Source of the DNA: Bettongia penicillata ogilbyi
Lineage: Eukaryota > Chordata > Mammalia > Diprotodontia > Potoroidae
NCBI GenBank assembly: GCA_023548195.1
Contig: JAJHZJ010000808.1
Span: 4,631,182 to 4,695,181 of the forward strand
Reading direction: 5' to 3'
DNA length: 64,000 bases
Shown here: positions 48,069 to 60,540 of the stretch, piece by piece
Layout of the letters: every line of letters starts with the position of its first letter
Numbering within the stretch: position 1 is the stretch's first letter
The notes under the pieces: generated by a model
What the model was told of the DNA's origin: nothing
The model's input: only the letters and a program-made list of their open reading frames with translations
Database searches by the model: none
Made by a program: the position numbers and the translations under genes

Positions 48069-48250
48069 CAGGAGTTCTTAACCTGGGATCCAAGAAGGTA
48101 AAAAAGTGTTGTATAGTTCAATATAATTGGTTTCCTTTATAATCCTATGTATTTATTTTATATATTTAAAAAGATGATTGTGAGAAGAGATCTCTAGGCT
48201 TCAGGAGGCTGCCAAAGGGCTCCATGACCCAAAAAAGCTTAAGAAGCCTG
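48069..48250. mobile_element. hAT-Charlie-like non-autonomous element, second copy
   Basis: Begins CAGGAGTTCTTAACCTGGGA, ends 'gcttaagaagcct'. It shares 'ataattggtttcctttataa' and 'aggctgccaaagggctcc' with 27145-27338. The flanks share CTAGT. Confidence 0.78.
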
Positions 48251-48844
48251 CTCTAGTGGCAGACAGGGCAGGCATCCTATTCAAATGCAAGAAGAAGGAA
48301 GTTTTCAAACCTTGCCAAGAGTGCACAAATGAATTATCCTGGTTCTGTTTCCATGTTTCTAACTATTTCATTTACCAAAATATCCTTTTTATTACTATTC
48401 ATCTTATCTTTCCCATTAACCTTAAAGGTCCTATCAGGAAGGAATTTCTTTTTCAGCTCTCTCTTCTGTCCTGACGCTTGACCCTGCACCCAGGAGGCCC
48501 TCAATAAATGCAGACTAGCAAGCTGATCTGAGGATGCTGTAGGCTCTTGCAGGCCCTTGGCCACATCTGAAAGTTGTTTGTACTTTCCTTTATTTTAAAA
48601 TGGTGCTACTTGTATCTTACTGTCCACGGGAAGCTTGGAGCTTTTGTTGTAACATATGTGAATTTAAGTTATCACAAAAAGACAAAACGCTGACGTTCAG
48701 ACTAAGTTTATATGACAGAGACTAGCTCACCCCATGCTGATGACGAGTTAATTATATCTGTCAAATCTTTTTTTTTTTTTTAATTGTGTTCTCGGCCTTC
48801 TGGAGGCATTATGAGTTAAATGCCTAACAATCCAGAAGGCACTG

Positions 48845-49710
48845 CTCTCCTTCCAGTCATGTAGATTCCCAGTCTTGAAGTCATCTTGGATTTGTCACTC
48901 CCCAAATGCAATCAGTAGCCAAGTCTAGTTGATCGTACTTCACAAACATCTCTCATATTTGTCACCTTCTCTCTATTCAGCCAAGTGGCATAGTGAATAA
49001 AGTATAGGGCCTGGAGTTAGCAACGCTGGACTCCAAATTCTGCCTCAGACACTTACCAGCTATGTGACCCTGGAGCATGCTAGCTAGCCTCTATCTGCCT
49101 CAATTTCCTCATCTGTAAAAACTGGGATAATAACCTGTTTCCTAGGGTTGTTGAGAGGAGAAAGTTAAGTTTCTATCTGTGAAGAGCTTAGCACCGTTCT
49201 TAGCACAAAGTAGGCTAAGTAGCGCTTGTTCCCACACCCCTCCTCTCTAACCTAGTATAAGCTTTCATCACCTCTCACCTGGTCTTCTGCAGTGCTTTCT
49301 GAATGGGTCTCCCTTCTTTCAAACCCATCTCCCTTCTACAGTCTTCAAATGGATATTTTTAAAGCATAGCTCTGAACCTGTCACACTTTGACATGTAAGG
49401 CCTTTCCTAATACAACTTTCACTGATCTTTCTTTAGTTTTTTCCTATTGTCTCCTCTACCATTCATACTGGCCTTCTACTTTTTCCCATTATATTACAAT
49501 TCATCTCCCACCTTGTGCTTCTGCATGAGAAGCTCCTCTATTTGTGATATACTCCTCTCTCCTTCTATCCTTTGCTTGTAATCCCTTCAAGACATACCTC
49601 AGGTGCTACTCCAAATAGGAGAATTTTATGGATGCTCTTAGGTAACAATCTCTCCCTCTCGAAATCATGTTGTATTATTTTATGTCTACTTCATGTTTAA
49701 ATTCATGTAC
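48845..49710 (+). repeat. L2 LINE relic split by a SINE
   Basis: 'gaagtcatcttggatttgtc', 'tgcaatcagtagccaagtct', 'caccttctctctattca' on the left; from about 49237 'aagctttcatcacctctcac', 'taaagcatagctctgaacct', 'ttcatactggccttctactt' on the right. Confidence 0.8.
48973..49236 (+). repeat. Sense tRNA-derived SINE within an L2
   Basis: Head 'caagtggcatagtgaataaa', 'tctgcctcagacacttacca', 'ctcaatttcctcatctgtaa', tail 'cttagcacaaagtaggct'. Confidence 0.85.
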
Positions 49711-49719
49711 GCAAGTAAG

Positions 49720-50075
49720 TCAGTCAACACACATTTAGTAAGCACTGACTATGTGCCAGGCTCTTATGTGTCAGGCGCAGAGTCAAGTGCTAGGTACAGA
49801 AACAAAGGCAGTCCCTGCCCTTCTCTAATAGAGAAGACATTATATAAAGAATCATGTAGAAACAAGCTATTTGCAGGATAAATAGGAAATAACCAACAGA
49901 GAGAAGACACCAGAATTAAGTGATGGAGACTGGCAAAGGTTTCCTGTAGAAGGTGATACCATCTTGTGTCTTCACAAGCTCCATGAAGATAGGATCTATT
50001 TATATTTTAGGGGGGCATCTGAGCCCCTCCTATTGCATCTTGCAATATTAGGCACCTAACAAACATTAGCTGAAT
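49720..50075 (-). repeat. Antisense L2-type fragment
   Basis: 'ctgactatgtgccaggctct', 'ggcagtccctgcccttctct', 'ggcaaaggtttcctgtagaa'. Similar starts occur at 51310 and 54610. Confidence 0.65.
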
Positions 50076-51125
50076 TGAACAATGAGGAGAAAAGAATACT
50101 AGAAGGGGGAAATGGAGAAGAAGACCTGGGGGACTCTGAAGGCAGGTGGAAGGATTTCAGTGAAAAATGACAAGACCAAACTGTTAACTGTGGGAATCAC
50201 TGTTCTCTAAGTACAAGGTGCAGCTCTGTGCAGCAAAAGCCTGCAGCCAATTTGAAAATGCGATTGAAATTAAAATGTGTTTATGTTCCTTTATCTTCAT
50301 GTGCAAATGTCATCACATTATGTGGGCAGGCAATATTGGAGCTATTACCACAGCACAACAAGAAAAAAAGCAACCAAACAAAGATGTTGATTAAACTTCA
50401 CCAAGACTATGGGCACAGATGTGTATTCATGCAATCACTTGACATCAGCATTCAGTTTTCTACTTTAAACTTGGCAACAGCAGAACAGCCATGTGTCTTG
50501 AATTATCATGGAAATTTTTTTCCTCAGGAAATTAAGCAAGATTAAATAATTTTAAGTCACCCAAAATTTGCAGAAACAACTTGAAACAAACATGTGGTTA
50601 TGTTCATTAGGTTTTTTTGTTTATTAGATCAGTTGGGGGTTTTCTTTGGTGTTCCAAATGGGGGAAAGAAGGAAAAATGGAGACCTTCCAGGAAAAGCTT
50701 ATCACCCTAGGGTTTGGACCCTCTCCCCTTTTAGGTGCATAACACAGCTATGCAACCTGGGTACAAAATAGAATGCAGTCATCTGCAAAAACCTCTGAAG
50801 TTTCTCAAGTCTCCAATATCATTCATTTATCCCTGTTGTATAAAACAGCTGGAGAATTAGCATGTGTGCATAACATCTGGATATTCCTACCCACAGTGAG
50901 AAATCATTAAGAACTTAGGGAAAAGGCCAATGTGGTTTCACTAACTTAGACTAAAGTTTGAAGTGCATTATTTTAAGACCAGTCAACTATAAAATATTTA
51001 ACTCATTCCTCATCTGAAAAATTGAAGACAGTATCTGTAACACCTACTTTATAGGTTTTTTGTTTTTGTAGTCCTAAAAATGAAAATGTACGTAATGTGC
51101 TTCAAAAGCCCTATGTAAGATAATG

Positions 51126-51290
51126 ATCCAAGACAATTCCAAAGGAACCATGATGAAAAATGTTATCCACTTCTAGAGAGAGAACAGAGGAACTCTGCAT
51201 GCAGATTGAAGTATGCTTTTCTTTAACTTTATTTTTCTTGGATTTTCTTTTGCAATGCAACTAATATGGAAACATTTTGATAAGTCTCTC
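51126..51290 (+). repeat. Unclassified interspersed repeat, copy 1
   Basis: 'aagacaattccaaaggaacc', 'gatgaaaaatgttatccact', 'ctttatttttcttggatttt'. Shares its full order with 55866-56156. Confidence 0.7.
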
Positions 51291-51309
51291 AAAGTTAGCC
51301 ATGGCATGA

Positions 51310-51620
51310 TGTTGCTTCAACAATTATTTATTAAGCACCTAGTATAAGACAGGCACTGTGCTAAGGATTGAAGATACAAAATGGGAGGAAAAAAACAGTC
51401 CCCATCCTCAAGGGTCTTACATTCCTAAGGGCCACAAGGAACAAACAGCCACAAACACACTTGTGTAGTGGAAGTATGGAAGGCAAGGCACTAGCATTAA
51501 TAAGGACTGGAAAGGGTTTTTTGTTTAGAAGAGTCTAAAGCTGAGCAGTTTACTAGAGAGCCTTTAGGGAAGAGGCATTTATAAGAGCAGGAAAAATCAG
51601 CACATAGAAAGCAAGACAAT
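51310..51620 (-). repeat. Antisense L2-type fragment
   Basis: 'atttattaagcacctagtat', 'acaggcactgtgctaaggat', 'cagtccccatcctcaagggt', 'aaggcactagcattaataag'. Confidence 0.7.
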
Positions 51621-53970
51621 CTTGGGCCACCTATCAAAGTCACTTTTTCCAGTCCTGCCTATTATGGAGTTCTGCTCTACTGAATCCTATTTCCTTACTC
51701 TCTTCACATCAGGTTCTAGGGATGGAACTGCCACTTCCTGAGTACTGGGAGGTAGAGACAAGCTATAACAGCAAAATAAAGATGGCGACATTACCTCAGA
51801 ACCCCAGGAAAGGTGGAGGGGATGATCAAGAGTCCAAATCAATTGCATGTATTGTCAGATTTTTAAAAACATATTGATTGGTTTTACTGGTTTTTCCCCT
51901 TTTTTTCTCTTTAAAAAACCAACCAACTCTGATATAAAGAATGGTTCTCTGAGAGAGGAAAGAGAGATAGACACAAGGGAAAGTTTAGGCCAAGTAAAAA
52001 CAAAAGATCATCAATGAAATTTTGTTTTAAAGATAATAGTACAGTTTAGAATCTAAATAAGAAGGTTAACTATCCCTTTAATAAAGGAGAAAAACAAGAA
52101 GGGTAAAAGAAAGAGAAACTTTGAAGAAGAATGACTGGATGCATTTTCCTTCTTTTAAAAAAATTCTTTCTGATTTTAACTTTATCTGTTATTTCTTTGA
52201 TATAGATACAGGATATTCACTTATACAGGATAACTTCCTTTCCCATTATAGCCTGCTCTGTAACTCACAGTCTGAGAGAGTTCACCAGGGTACTGAAAGA
52301 TTGGCTGATCTGCCCAATGTTGAACAGCCAGTATATAACAGAAGTAGGATTTCAACCCAGGCTCTTCCAGGCTTTGAGACAAGCTCTCCATACATCACAC
52401 GATGATACTTCTTGATGCATTTTCCTCATATCACCTGAATAATTAAATTATTAGAAGCAGAGAACATTCCTAATGAGTTCAAAACAATGAGTTTTCTTAG
52501 TGGAAAGACCATAGATTTGGATGGAGGGCATAGAAAGGAAAAGGAAGGGGGGAAGGTGAAAGAAAGGAAATGAGCAATTGACTTGAGCCATCTCCCTGGA
52601 CAAAGAGAAAAGGAACTGTATATCCCAGCTGTTCTTTTACTCTTTGGGTTCCTGGTTCAGAAAGAATTTCCCTCACAGAAGTCAAGCCTTCAAAGATTTC
52701 ACTTCAATATTCCCAGGTGTTAAGAGAAAAGAGTAGGGTGTATGCTATGGCACCAGCTCCTCATCTCAAAGGGAAAGAAGTCATGACCCACATCAAACTG
52801 AATGTTTTACTCACTATATCCCTAATTTGCTTCAATTTGTCCAGTGAGTCTCATGGTATAAGCATTGATAATTCATAAGTTCCTTGGTCAAGTTAAAAGC
52901 TTTGGCAAGTTAAGAAATGGACAAAGAAAGAAATGTAAAGATTTCTAAGTAAAAGACCAAAAGACCATAGTGCCCTAAATAAAATTAAATGGTATTTGCA
53001 TATGATGGTTTGAATAGCAGATTGAAAAAACAAGCTCCTTCAGAGCAGAAAAGCACCACAAAACCAACTGCATAATGAAATTTAAATTTCCAGATAAGAA
53101 AAATAACCAGAGATCAACATGAATTAGAAATCACCTACCCGTTCTGTATCTCAGTATGTCAGACGGCCAAATCTATGATGTCATAGAGATATGGCCAAAT
53201 AAGATAACACTGAAAAATAGGTTACAGACAGAAAGAAAGAAAAAGACAGAGAGTAGATTAAAAAGGATATATTACTAAATATTACATTAAAATATATGAA
53301 CAATTCTCTTCATTTTTGTGTCAATTTTTAAAACTACTAATTGTCAAAGTTTCTAGAAACCTATACATACACATAATATTTATGATAAATATAAACAATG
53401 TACAATATACAGGAAATATTTCCCTACTTGGAAATGATCTCACCTCCAAATTGTACTGAGAAGAGAGAAGCCATCTGGTATATTTTACTTTTACATTTTT
53501 CTCTCATTTCCCCTTCAAAATGTCTGTCTGGAGATTCCTTAACACTTCAAAACGTCTCTGCATCTTGACCCATCTTCTCTTCCATTTGTCATGTATTGGA
53601 GGAAGAAGGGTCCCACTTCAAGGCTAATCTGCTTTCTTGTCCCTATTCTCACCCACCTTTTCTGGGATCGTGCTGAATCAGTTATTTAAAAGGATAAAGA
53701 AGTGGGTGGAAGAGAGACAGAATGAATTATGTTTAGCATACTCTGTATAAGAAGGCAGGGAAGTCCGTATTCCCTGTTAGAATGATTTCTCTTTTACAAT
53801 AATTAAAAAAAATGAAGTTTCCATGCATCTTTCATTCAACATTCAAGAAAAAATATTTATCCAGCATAAACTGCATGGGGATTACAGTACTTGGTCTGCA
53901 TTTGTATTTGACTCTCCAGTGCTTAGCACAGTGGTTGGTATAAATTAAATACTTAATAAATGTTCATTCA

Positions 53971-54082
53971 GTATGTGTAGAACCCATATAAGATTGCTTG
54001 CCATCTTGGGGAGGAAGGGGAAAGGAAGGGGGAGAAAACTTAAGATTTATGGAAGTGATTGTTGAAAACTGAAAACAAATAA
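53971..54082 (+). mobile_element. 112-bp retroposed insertion with perfect 16-bp target duplication
   Basis: Flanked by AATAAATGTTCATTCA at 53955-53970 and 54083-54098. The insert ends in an A-rich tail ('ctgaaaacaaataa') and contains 'attgcttgccatcttgggga' and 'ggaagggggagaaaact', so it looks like a 5'-truncated non-LTR insertion. Its host is the terminal part of an L2 3' end ('gtgcttagcacagtggttgg'). Confidence 0.88.
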
Positions 54083-54609
54083 AATAAATGTTCATTCATT
54101 TCATTACCTATCCACCAGCGTTGGGTGTTTTGGTTTTGCTTTGGGCACTATGTAAGGCTAAGTAGTTATTATTCTTCTTGTATTAAGAAGGCAGCTGGGT
54201 ATAGTGTGAAAAGAAAACAACCTATTCAGAAGATGAGCAGAAGTCTAACACATAGCAGCCATACAACCTCGGCTAAGTCAAACCCTCTTTGAGTCCAGTT
54301 CTCCTCATCTCTAAAATGAGAATGACAATATACCTTCATAAAGGTGTTGGTGGGGAAAACCCTTTAAAATGGTAAAACTCAACATTAATGGAGCCAGGAT
54401 GGGGACTGGTTCAGTTACTTCACTAGTACATGGAACAACTAGGTAAATAAATTCCTAACAACGCAGGATGCCATTTTCTCAACAACAAATCGTCTTGCAG
54501 AATTACTTAGAGAACTTTAAGGTTAAATGATTTGCCCAGGGTCACAGAGACAGTCTATATCTGAAGCAGGGCTTGTGCCTAAGTGTGAAAGCACATTAAA
54601 AGCCTCATT

Positions 54610-56590
54610 TTTAGTCAAAATAAAGTTAACAAGCATTTATTAAGTACCTACTATTTGCCAGGCACTCTGTTAATCCCTAGGGATGAGAAGCAAAGCAAAA
54701 ACAGTTGATGTCCTCAGAGGGCTTACAATCTAGTGGGGTCAGAAAACATGCAAACAACTATGTACAGACAAGGTGAAGACATGATAAATGTGAAATAATT
54801 TGAGAGGGAAAGCATGAGCATTAGGGGGATCCAAAAAGGTGGAAGGTGGGACTGAAGGAAGCCAGAGAAGCCAGAAGGCAGAGGTGAGGAGGCAGAGTAT
54901 TTCAGGCATGGCGAATGAACATGGCGTAGGAGATAGAGTCTTGTGTCACTGGACCTTACAGTGCAAGGAAGGGAGTGGGTTGTAAGTAGACTGGAAAGTT
55001 AGCAAAGGACCAAGTTTAAGGGTTTTAAAAATTAAATAGAGAATTTTATACTTGATCCTAGAGATAACAGGTAGAAAATGAAATTTAATGAATGGGAGAG
55101 GTGGGCCCCAATGGGTAATGTGGTCAGACGTGCTTTAGGAAGATCAATTTGACATCTCATGGAGGATGGAGTAGAGCAGGGAGAGATTTCTGGGAGGGAA
55201 ACCAAACAGAAAAATATTACAACAATGAGGCAATAAGGGTCTGCACCAGGGCAATGGCAGTGTCAGAGGATAGAAGAGGATACAAGACTTGGCAGCAGAC
55301 TGTATATGGGGTAGGGTACAGGAGGAAAGGGGGGAGAAAATGGCATCTAGATTGCACACCTGAGTGACTGGGAAGATGTTTGGTGCTCTCAGGGAGAGGG
55401 AAGTTAGCAAGGTATAGAGTGTTTGGGAGGAAAACAATGAGTTAATTTTGGAAATATTGAGTTTAAGATCTACGGGATATCCAGTTTGAGATGTCCAGTG
55501 AGTCACTGGAGTTGTAAGACTGAAAGTCAAGAGAGAGGTTAAGGCTGGACAAAGATTAGAGGATCATCTACATAGAGAGAATTGAATCTGTAGGAGTTGA
55601 TGAGATCACCAAGCAAAAGACTACGGAGGGAAAAGAAAAGAGAGTCCAGGTCAGAGGCCAGTGGGACACCTATGTAGTAGGTATGACCCGGATACAGATC
55701 CAACAGAGAAGACCAAGAAAGAACAGTTACACAGAAAGGACAACCAGAAGACAGCAACGTCATGAAAAGCTAGAGAGAAGAAAGGAGATCAAAAAGTATC
55801 AAAGGCTGTGGACAGCCGGGCAAGAAAGATCAGCATTGCGGAAAGGCTATGAAGAGATAACTGGTCCAACACAATTCCAAAGGACTCATGATGAAAGATG
55901 CTATCCACCTCCAGAGTGAGAACTGATAAGCTCTGAGTGCAGACTGAAGCATGGTTCTTTCACTTTATTTTTCTTGCTTATTTTTTTTGTAACATGGCCA
56001 ATACGGAAAAATATTTTCCATGATTTCTCATGTATAACTGATATTATATTGCTTCTCAGTAAGTGGAGGAGGGACTGGACCAAGGGGGAGAATTCAGGAA
56101 CTCAATTTTTTAAAAAAAATGAATGCTAACAATAAAGAAAAATAATACATATATTCAAAGAAATCATTGGTAATTTTGGAACAAGCAGCTTCAGTTGAGT
56201 AATGAAGTTGGGAGCCATCCTGGATGGATGGATCAAGTGAAAGTTCTTGGGTTTGTTTCTTGATTTTTGAGAAGGAGGGAGCCATGGGTATGTTTGTAAG
56301 CATCAAAGAAGCATTCGGTAGCAAGGGAATAAATGATGAAAAGAGACAGTGGAGCTGATAGAGAGTATAATCTGCTAGAGAAGATGGGATAGTATTGAAT
56401 CAAGGGTAAACCAATGGGGAACTCCCCCAGGCAGAGGAGTTTTCCTTGCAAGGAGAAGCACCAACTCTTCATGTGAGGCAGGCGTTAAGATAGTAGGAGA
56501 AGACATCTGAGGATAAAGAGGAAGGGAGAAGAGGCAAATGTCTTTAATTTTTTTAATGAAATATGAGGCAATTGAAAATATTAAAAAAAA
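54610..56590 (-). repeat. Long antisense L2-type LINE relic (about 1.7 kb net)
   Basis: From 'aagcatttattaagtaccta' and 'ggcactctgttaatccctag' through 'aaggaagccagagaagccag', 'tttgacatctcatggaggat', 'ggtctgcaccagggcaatgg', 'agtttaagatctacgggata' and 'gagttgatgagatcaccaag'; after an insertion it resumes at 56157 with 'atcattggtaattttggaac' and runs to 'aaatatgaggcaattgaaaa'. Several open frames within it are decayed LINE, not genes. Confidence 0.72.
55866..56156 (+). repeat. Unclassified interspersed repeat, copy 2, inside the antisense L2
   Basis: 'aattccaaaggactcatgat', 'gatgctatccacctccagag', 'ctttatttttcttgctta', ending 'gaatgctaacaataaagaaa'. Flanks 'gaagagataactggt' (55851-55865) and 'aaagaaatcattggt' (56157-56171) look like a diverged 15-bp duplication. 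Confidence 0.75.
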
Positions 56591-57959
56591 ATAAATGTTA
56601 TCTCTAGTCAAAAGTCTTTTCCAGACTTCTCCCTTTTGGGAAATGTGTTAAATGTCAAGATCCAACACTAAGACCCCTGGAAAATGGATTGAGGGCGATA
56701 ATCAAATTTCGGAGACATACTCTAGTAAAGATCATAACTTCCCTATTCCCTAAGGCCTCAGATGTAATTGGAGAAAATACTGGTACCATTTTCCATGCTA
56801 ATCTAAAGTTCTGAAATCCATACATATATCCTGAGACTACTCAGAAGCATTCCGATGCTTCTGTGGCTCTTTACAGAGGGGAGCAGGAATCAGCGGTTAG
56901 AAGTCAGAGTGTATAAATAGCACCGCTGGGAGCATAACAAAGTCTCCCTTGTGCTAAAGCATTCTTGAGCCAAAAGCAATACTTGGCCTTAAAACAGAAA
57001 CACATCTGTGAAGGCCCAAAGAACAGAAAGAACATTTGTCCTGCCCTGTCTAATCACCCCACAGGCAGGGGTGTGCTACTGGTCTGGCCCTGGGGTTGCC
57101 ACTCAAGGGGCAGGCTGCCAAAAGATGCAACAGGGCTAAGGTAGGGGCCCTGATTTACACTGCAGCCTATGAACCCCATTGCATCCACACAAAGAGTCAA
57201 CAGAAAAACCAATTAATGTCAAAAAGCAGTTGTCATTTTCCACCTGGCAGTGGAGACACGTAAGGGAAAAGAAGGGAGGCATGGTGTGAGATTCTGGATA
57301 TAACAGTGCCTGCAGCATAAACTCAAATTTCTCCATAGGACTTCAAAGCAGCATGCATTCATCGATCAAATGAAAATATCCTGAAAACTGACTATGTATA
57401 AGGCCCTGTCTATGCTAAGCACTGTGGGGAATACCAAGATTATTTAAATGTGATCCCTGTCCTCAACAGCCTGGGAAATATACCACGATCAACAATTGCT
57501 TTCTGACAAATTATGTGTCTGGGGAAAAGAAACTTGCACTGATCAGACCTGCAGGCCACACTTTGCTCCTGCTCTCTAGGGGATGAAAAAGAAACGCCGT
57601 CTCTGATATAATGGAAGAACCTTTATAAGTGCTAGCACCCTTACAGTATCAAGCAGCAAGGGCTTGACTAAACCAGATGCCTAAATGCCTTATTAAAATG
57701 TAAATTTCACAAATTCTTCTTCCTAAGCTGGTTCTTCCTTCTCCCTCTCTTCCATCACCTCCTCCTACAGTATTCTTGTTTCTGTATCTTCCATGCCTAC
57801 AATTTTTAAAGTGTTACTGATTATATTTGTTTTTACATCAGTCTGATTTCCAAATATACGATTTTGTTCATCCCCCCACTTCCACTCCACTCCCAATGAT
57901 GAGTCTTCTCTTGTAACAAAGAAGTTTCCCTTACATATAATTTCTTTCATAGGATTTAG

Positions 57960-58110
57960 ACCTGCAATGGCTCATTTAGGCTAATGCCCTACTTTACAGA
58001 TGAGAATTCCAAAAGAGAAAAAGTGATCTCTCCAAGATCACAGAGGTAGCTAGTACAAAGGTGGGATCTGAAACTAGACTACAAATTCTTTCCCCTATCC
58101 CATATTGTGT
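57960..58110 (-). repeat. Antisense MIR-type SINE
   Basis: 'ccctactttacagatgagaa', 'ctccaagatcacagaggtag', 'caaattctttcccctatccc'. Confidence 0.65.
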
Positions 58111-59644
58111 TTCCATCCCCTGGCCAGGACGTGTTAGTAATATATCCTCAAAAACGGCACTTTTCATATCAATCACAGACTGACTTAGCTCTAGCTCACG
58201 AAGATGATGGCTCCAAAAGTACAAGGGAACTGTTAAGAAATCTATGGGACGTTCAACTGAGGTGGAGAAGGAATCTAAATGAAGTACAAGGAAACCCAGC
58301 CCACGAGAGTAGCAAGGACTATCTCAGGTGGCCATACTGCGTGCTCAGGGAATCAGAGAGTACCCTACAAGATGCTGGGAAAGCTAGTTAGCTTTTACAA
58401 CCCCTTGATACTTGTTAGTGAAGTCTGAGCCATTTCAGCTGTCTAGCCAGTGAAGAGTAAAATGTTTTTACTCAATGAGGGCTTTCCTGCTGTTACACTG
58501 TGTGAACAGTTGTGATAAAATTCTAGCGCCATTTTGGTTGGTGAAGCTCCTTTAAATATTTTTTTCTCATTATAAAAATATGTTCATAGTAAATACTGTT
58601 AAAATGAATTTACTTGCAGGTGGTCTTTTTGCTAAAATTCTTCAAAGTTTCCATCAGCTAGAAAGTTTGGTGTGTTTCAGATCTTAAGCTATTCAACAAT
58701 TATATCTATTTTATTCCTTTAAATATCTTCATTCCAAATTGACTGATGATGATCTTATTTTCTTCTATCTTCTTTGTTCATCTACTTCTCCTTTTCCTTC
58801 CCTTTCTTCCTCCTCTTCCTCAAATCCCACATACAAATGTTACACCAAAATCACTAAAAGACATTTTTTTGTTTCTGTTTCCTTTCCCCAGTCAGTATCT
58901 TTTCATTTGACTCACTGAAATGAAATTTCCAGCAAATTTCTGTGACCAAAACATTGATAAAATGCCATTAAGATAACAAAAATAAAGTCCTTTATCTGGC
59001 GATAAATGCCAAAAGAAGTTAATCAAAAGGGTGATTTCCAGGATATCGGCAAGACTGGTCAGAAAGAATGGTCACTTATTTTCAAAACAAAGTACTATAT
59101 AAAAAGAGTTCATGTACCTACAGTATTTTATGGTTCCAAAGTGTTCTACATACCTTATCTCATTTGAACAAACTCATTTGTGAAGATGGTTTCATTCAAA
59201 TGGCTTCTGGGTGCTTTATGTGAAAACACTTAATTAAATGGAACAAGACTGATATAAGCTAAACTGTCTACTAAACGTGCAATACATTTCTCTACAATAG
59301 TCTGGAGACTATTTTTGCTTTAGCCAATGTTAGCTAAACAATATGCAAATATAAAATGATCCACTATCGGAAAAGAGAAGAAGAAAGTTATATGTGGTTG
59401 CTTATAGTACCACTCACCAAAATTAGAATAAAATGAAAGATTCTGAGGGGGAAAGAAGTGTCTCTGACAATGTAAAATTTGAAAACCAAAACATATGAGG
59501 TAATTAGAAAATACAGGGCAAGAATTAATTGCATTCATTCCCTAAGGTCAATCATACAACACTGACTATACCATTCAACCTGCCCACTTCTTTGCCCTCC
59601 CCCACACACACCATGTCCTAGAAAATACTACATTTTGTTGCTAT

Positions 59645-59830
59645 TACTGATGATGATAACCATTCATATTAAGTTTGCAAAGTGTTTCATATAGATTACA
59701 TCATGTGAGCCCTTCTTCTAGATGAATGAATTTAAGTGACTTGTCCAAGGTCACACATCTAGTAAATGTCAGAGGTGGGTTTCTAAGCTGGGTCTTTTTG
59801 ACTCTAAATCCAACATTCTACACTACCCTA
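59645..59830 (-). repeat. Antisense MIR-type SINE
   Basis: 'aagtttgcaaagtgtttcat', 'gtgacttgtccaaggtcaca', 'ctaaatccaacattctacac'. Confidence 0.7.
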
Positions 59831-60414
59831 TAAGATTACTGTATAATAGCCATTTATTTTTATATGGGTTTTAAAGCTAGGTATTTACAAATATTAGAGA
59901 TCATGAAATACTGTAAGTGGTATCTATTTCGTAGATCAGGGATGAAGATGAGGACACACTTTTAAAAGAAGATTTAAAAACTATTACATTTGAAATGCAT
60001 AATTCTTATAAAGGTAACCTAGCATAGTACAGGAAGAGCTAACCTTCTATTCAGCCTAAGTGAGACTCTAGGCAAGTTACACACTCTCTTGCTGCCCCAT
60101 GCAACTTTTCACTACTGTAAATTGCAAAGAAAGTGCTCATTTGCACTGATACAGGACCTTTCCTCACATGGAGTTCCCTATCCCAATGAAATCACAGGTT
60201 CTGATTACCAAAAAAAAGAAAAAAAAAGGCCCTTAATATGACTTCAATGTTAAAGCATTAAGGAAAGGATGCAATTCAACCTGAGGATAGTACAGTCATA
60301 TTTAAAGTTTCTATGTAGAGGCAATAATTGAAAAGAAAACGTGGCAATTTTCACCAATATCAATGTTTCAGAATGTAGGAAGTATTTTCAACTTTTATGT
60401 ACGTTCGTAACTAT

Positions 60415-60540
60415 AATCAACTAGATTGTAAACTTATAAAGGATAAGGTATCTTTATATTCATCTTTATATCCTCCATAGCATTTACCAAAATGTGTTAA
60501 ATGTTGTAAGTATGCAATCAAAATTTGTTGAACCAATCAA
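60415..60540 (+). repeat. L2 LINE 3' terminal fragment
   Basis: 'actagattgtaaacttataa' and 'tccatagcatttaccaaaat' then 'aaaatttgttgaaccaatc'. Confidence 0.6.

Noticed and set aside
55144..55763. Several 70-130-codon frames on both strands
   Set aside because: All lie within the antisense L2-type relic and change frame relative to each other.
58107..58391. 94-codon plus-strand open frame
   Set aside because: No family resemblance, no splice-site or promoter context, and the first codons fall at the edge of a SINE.
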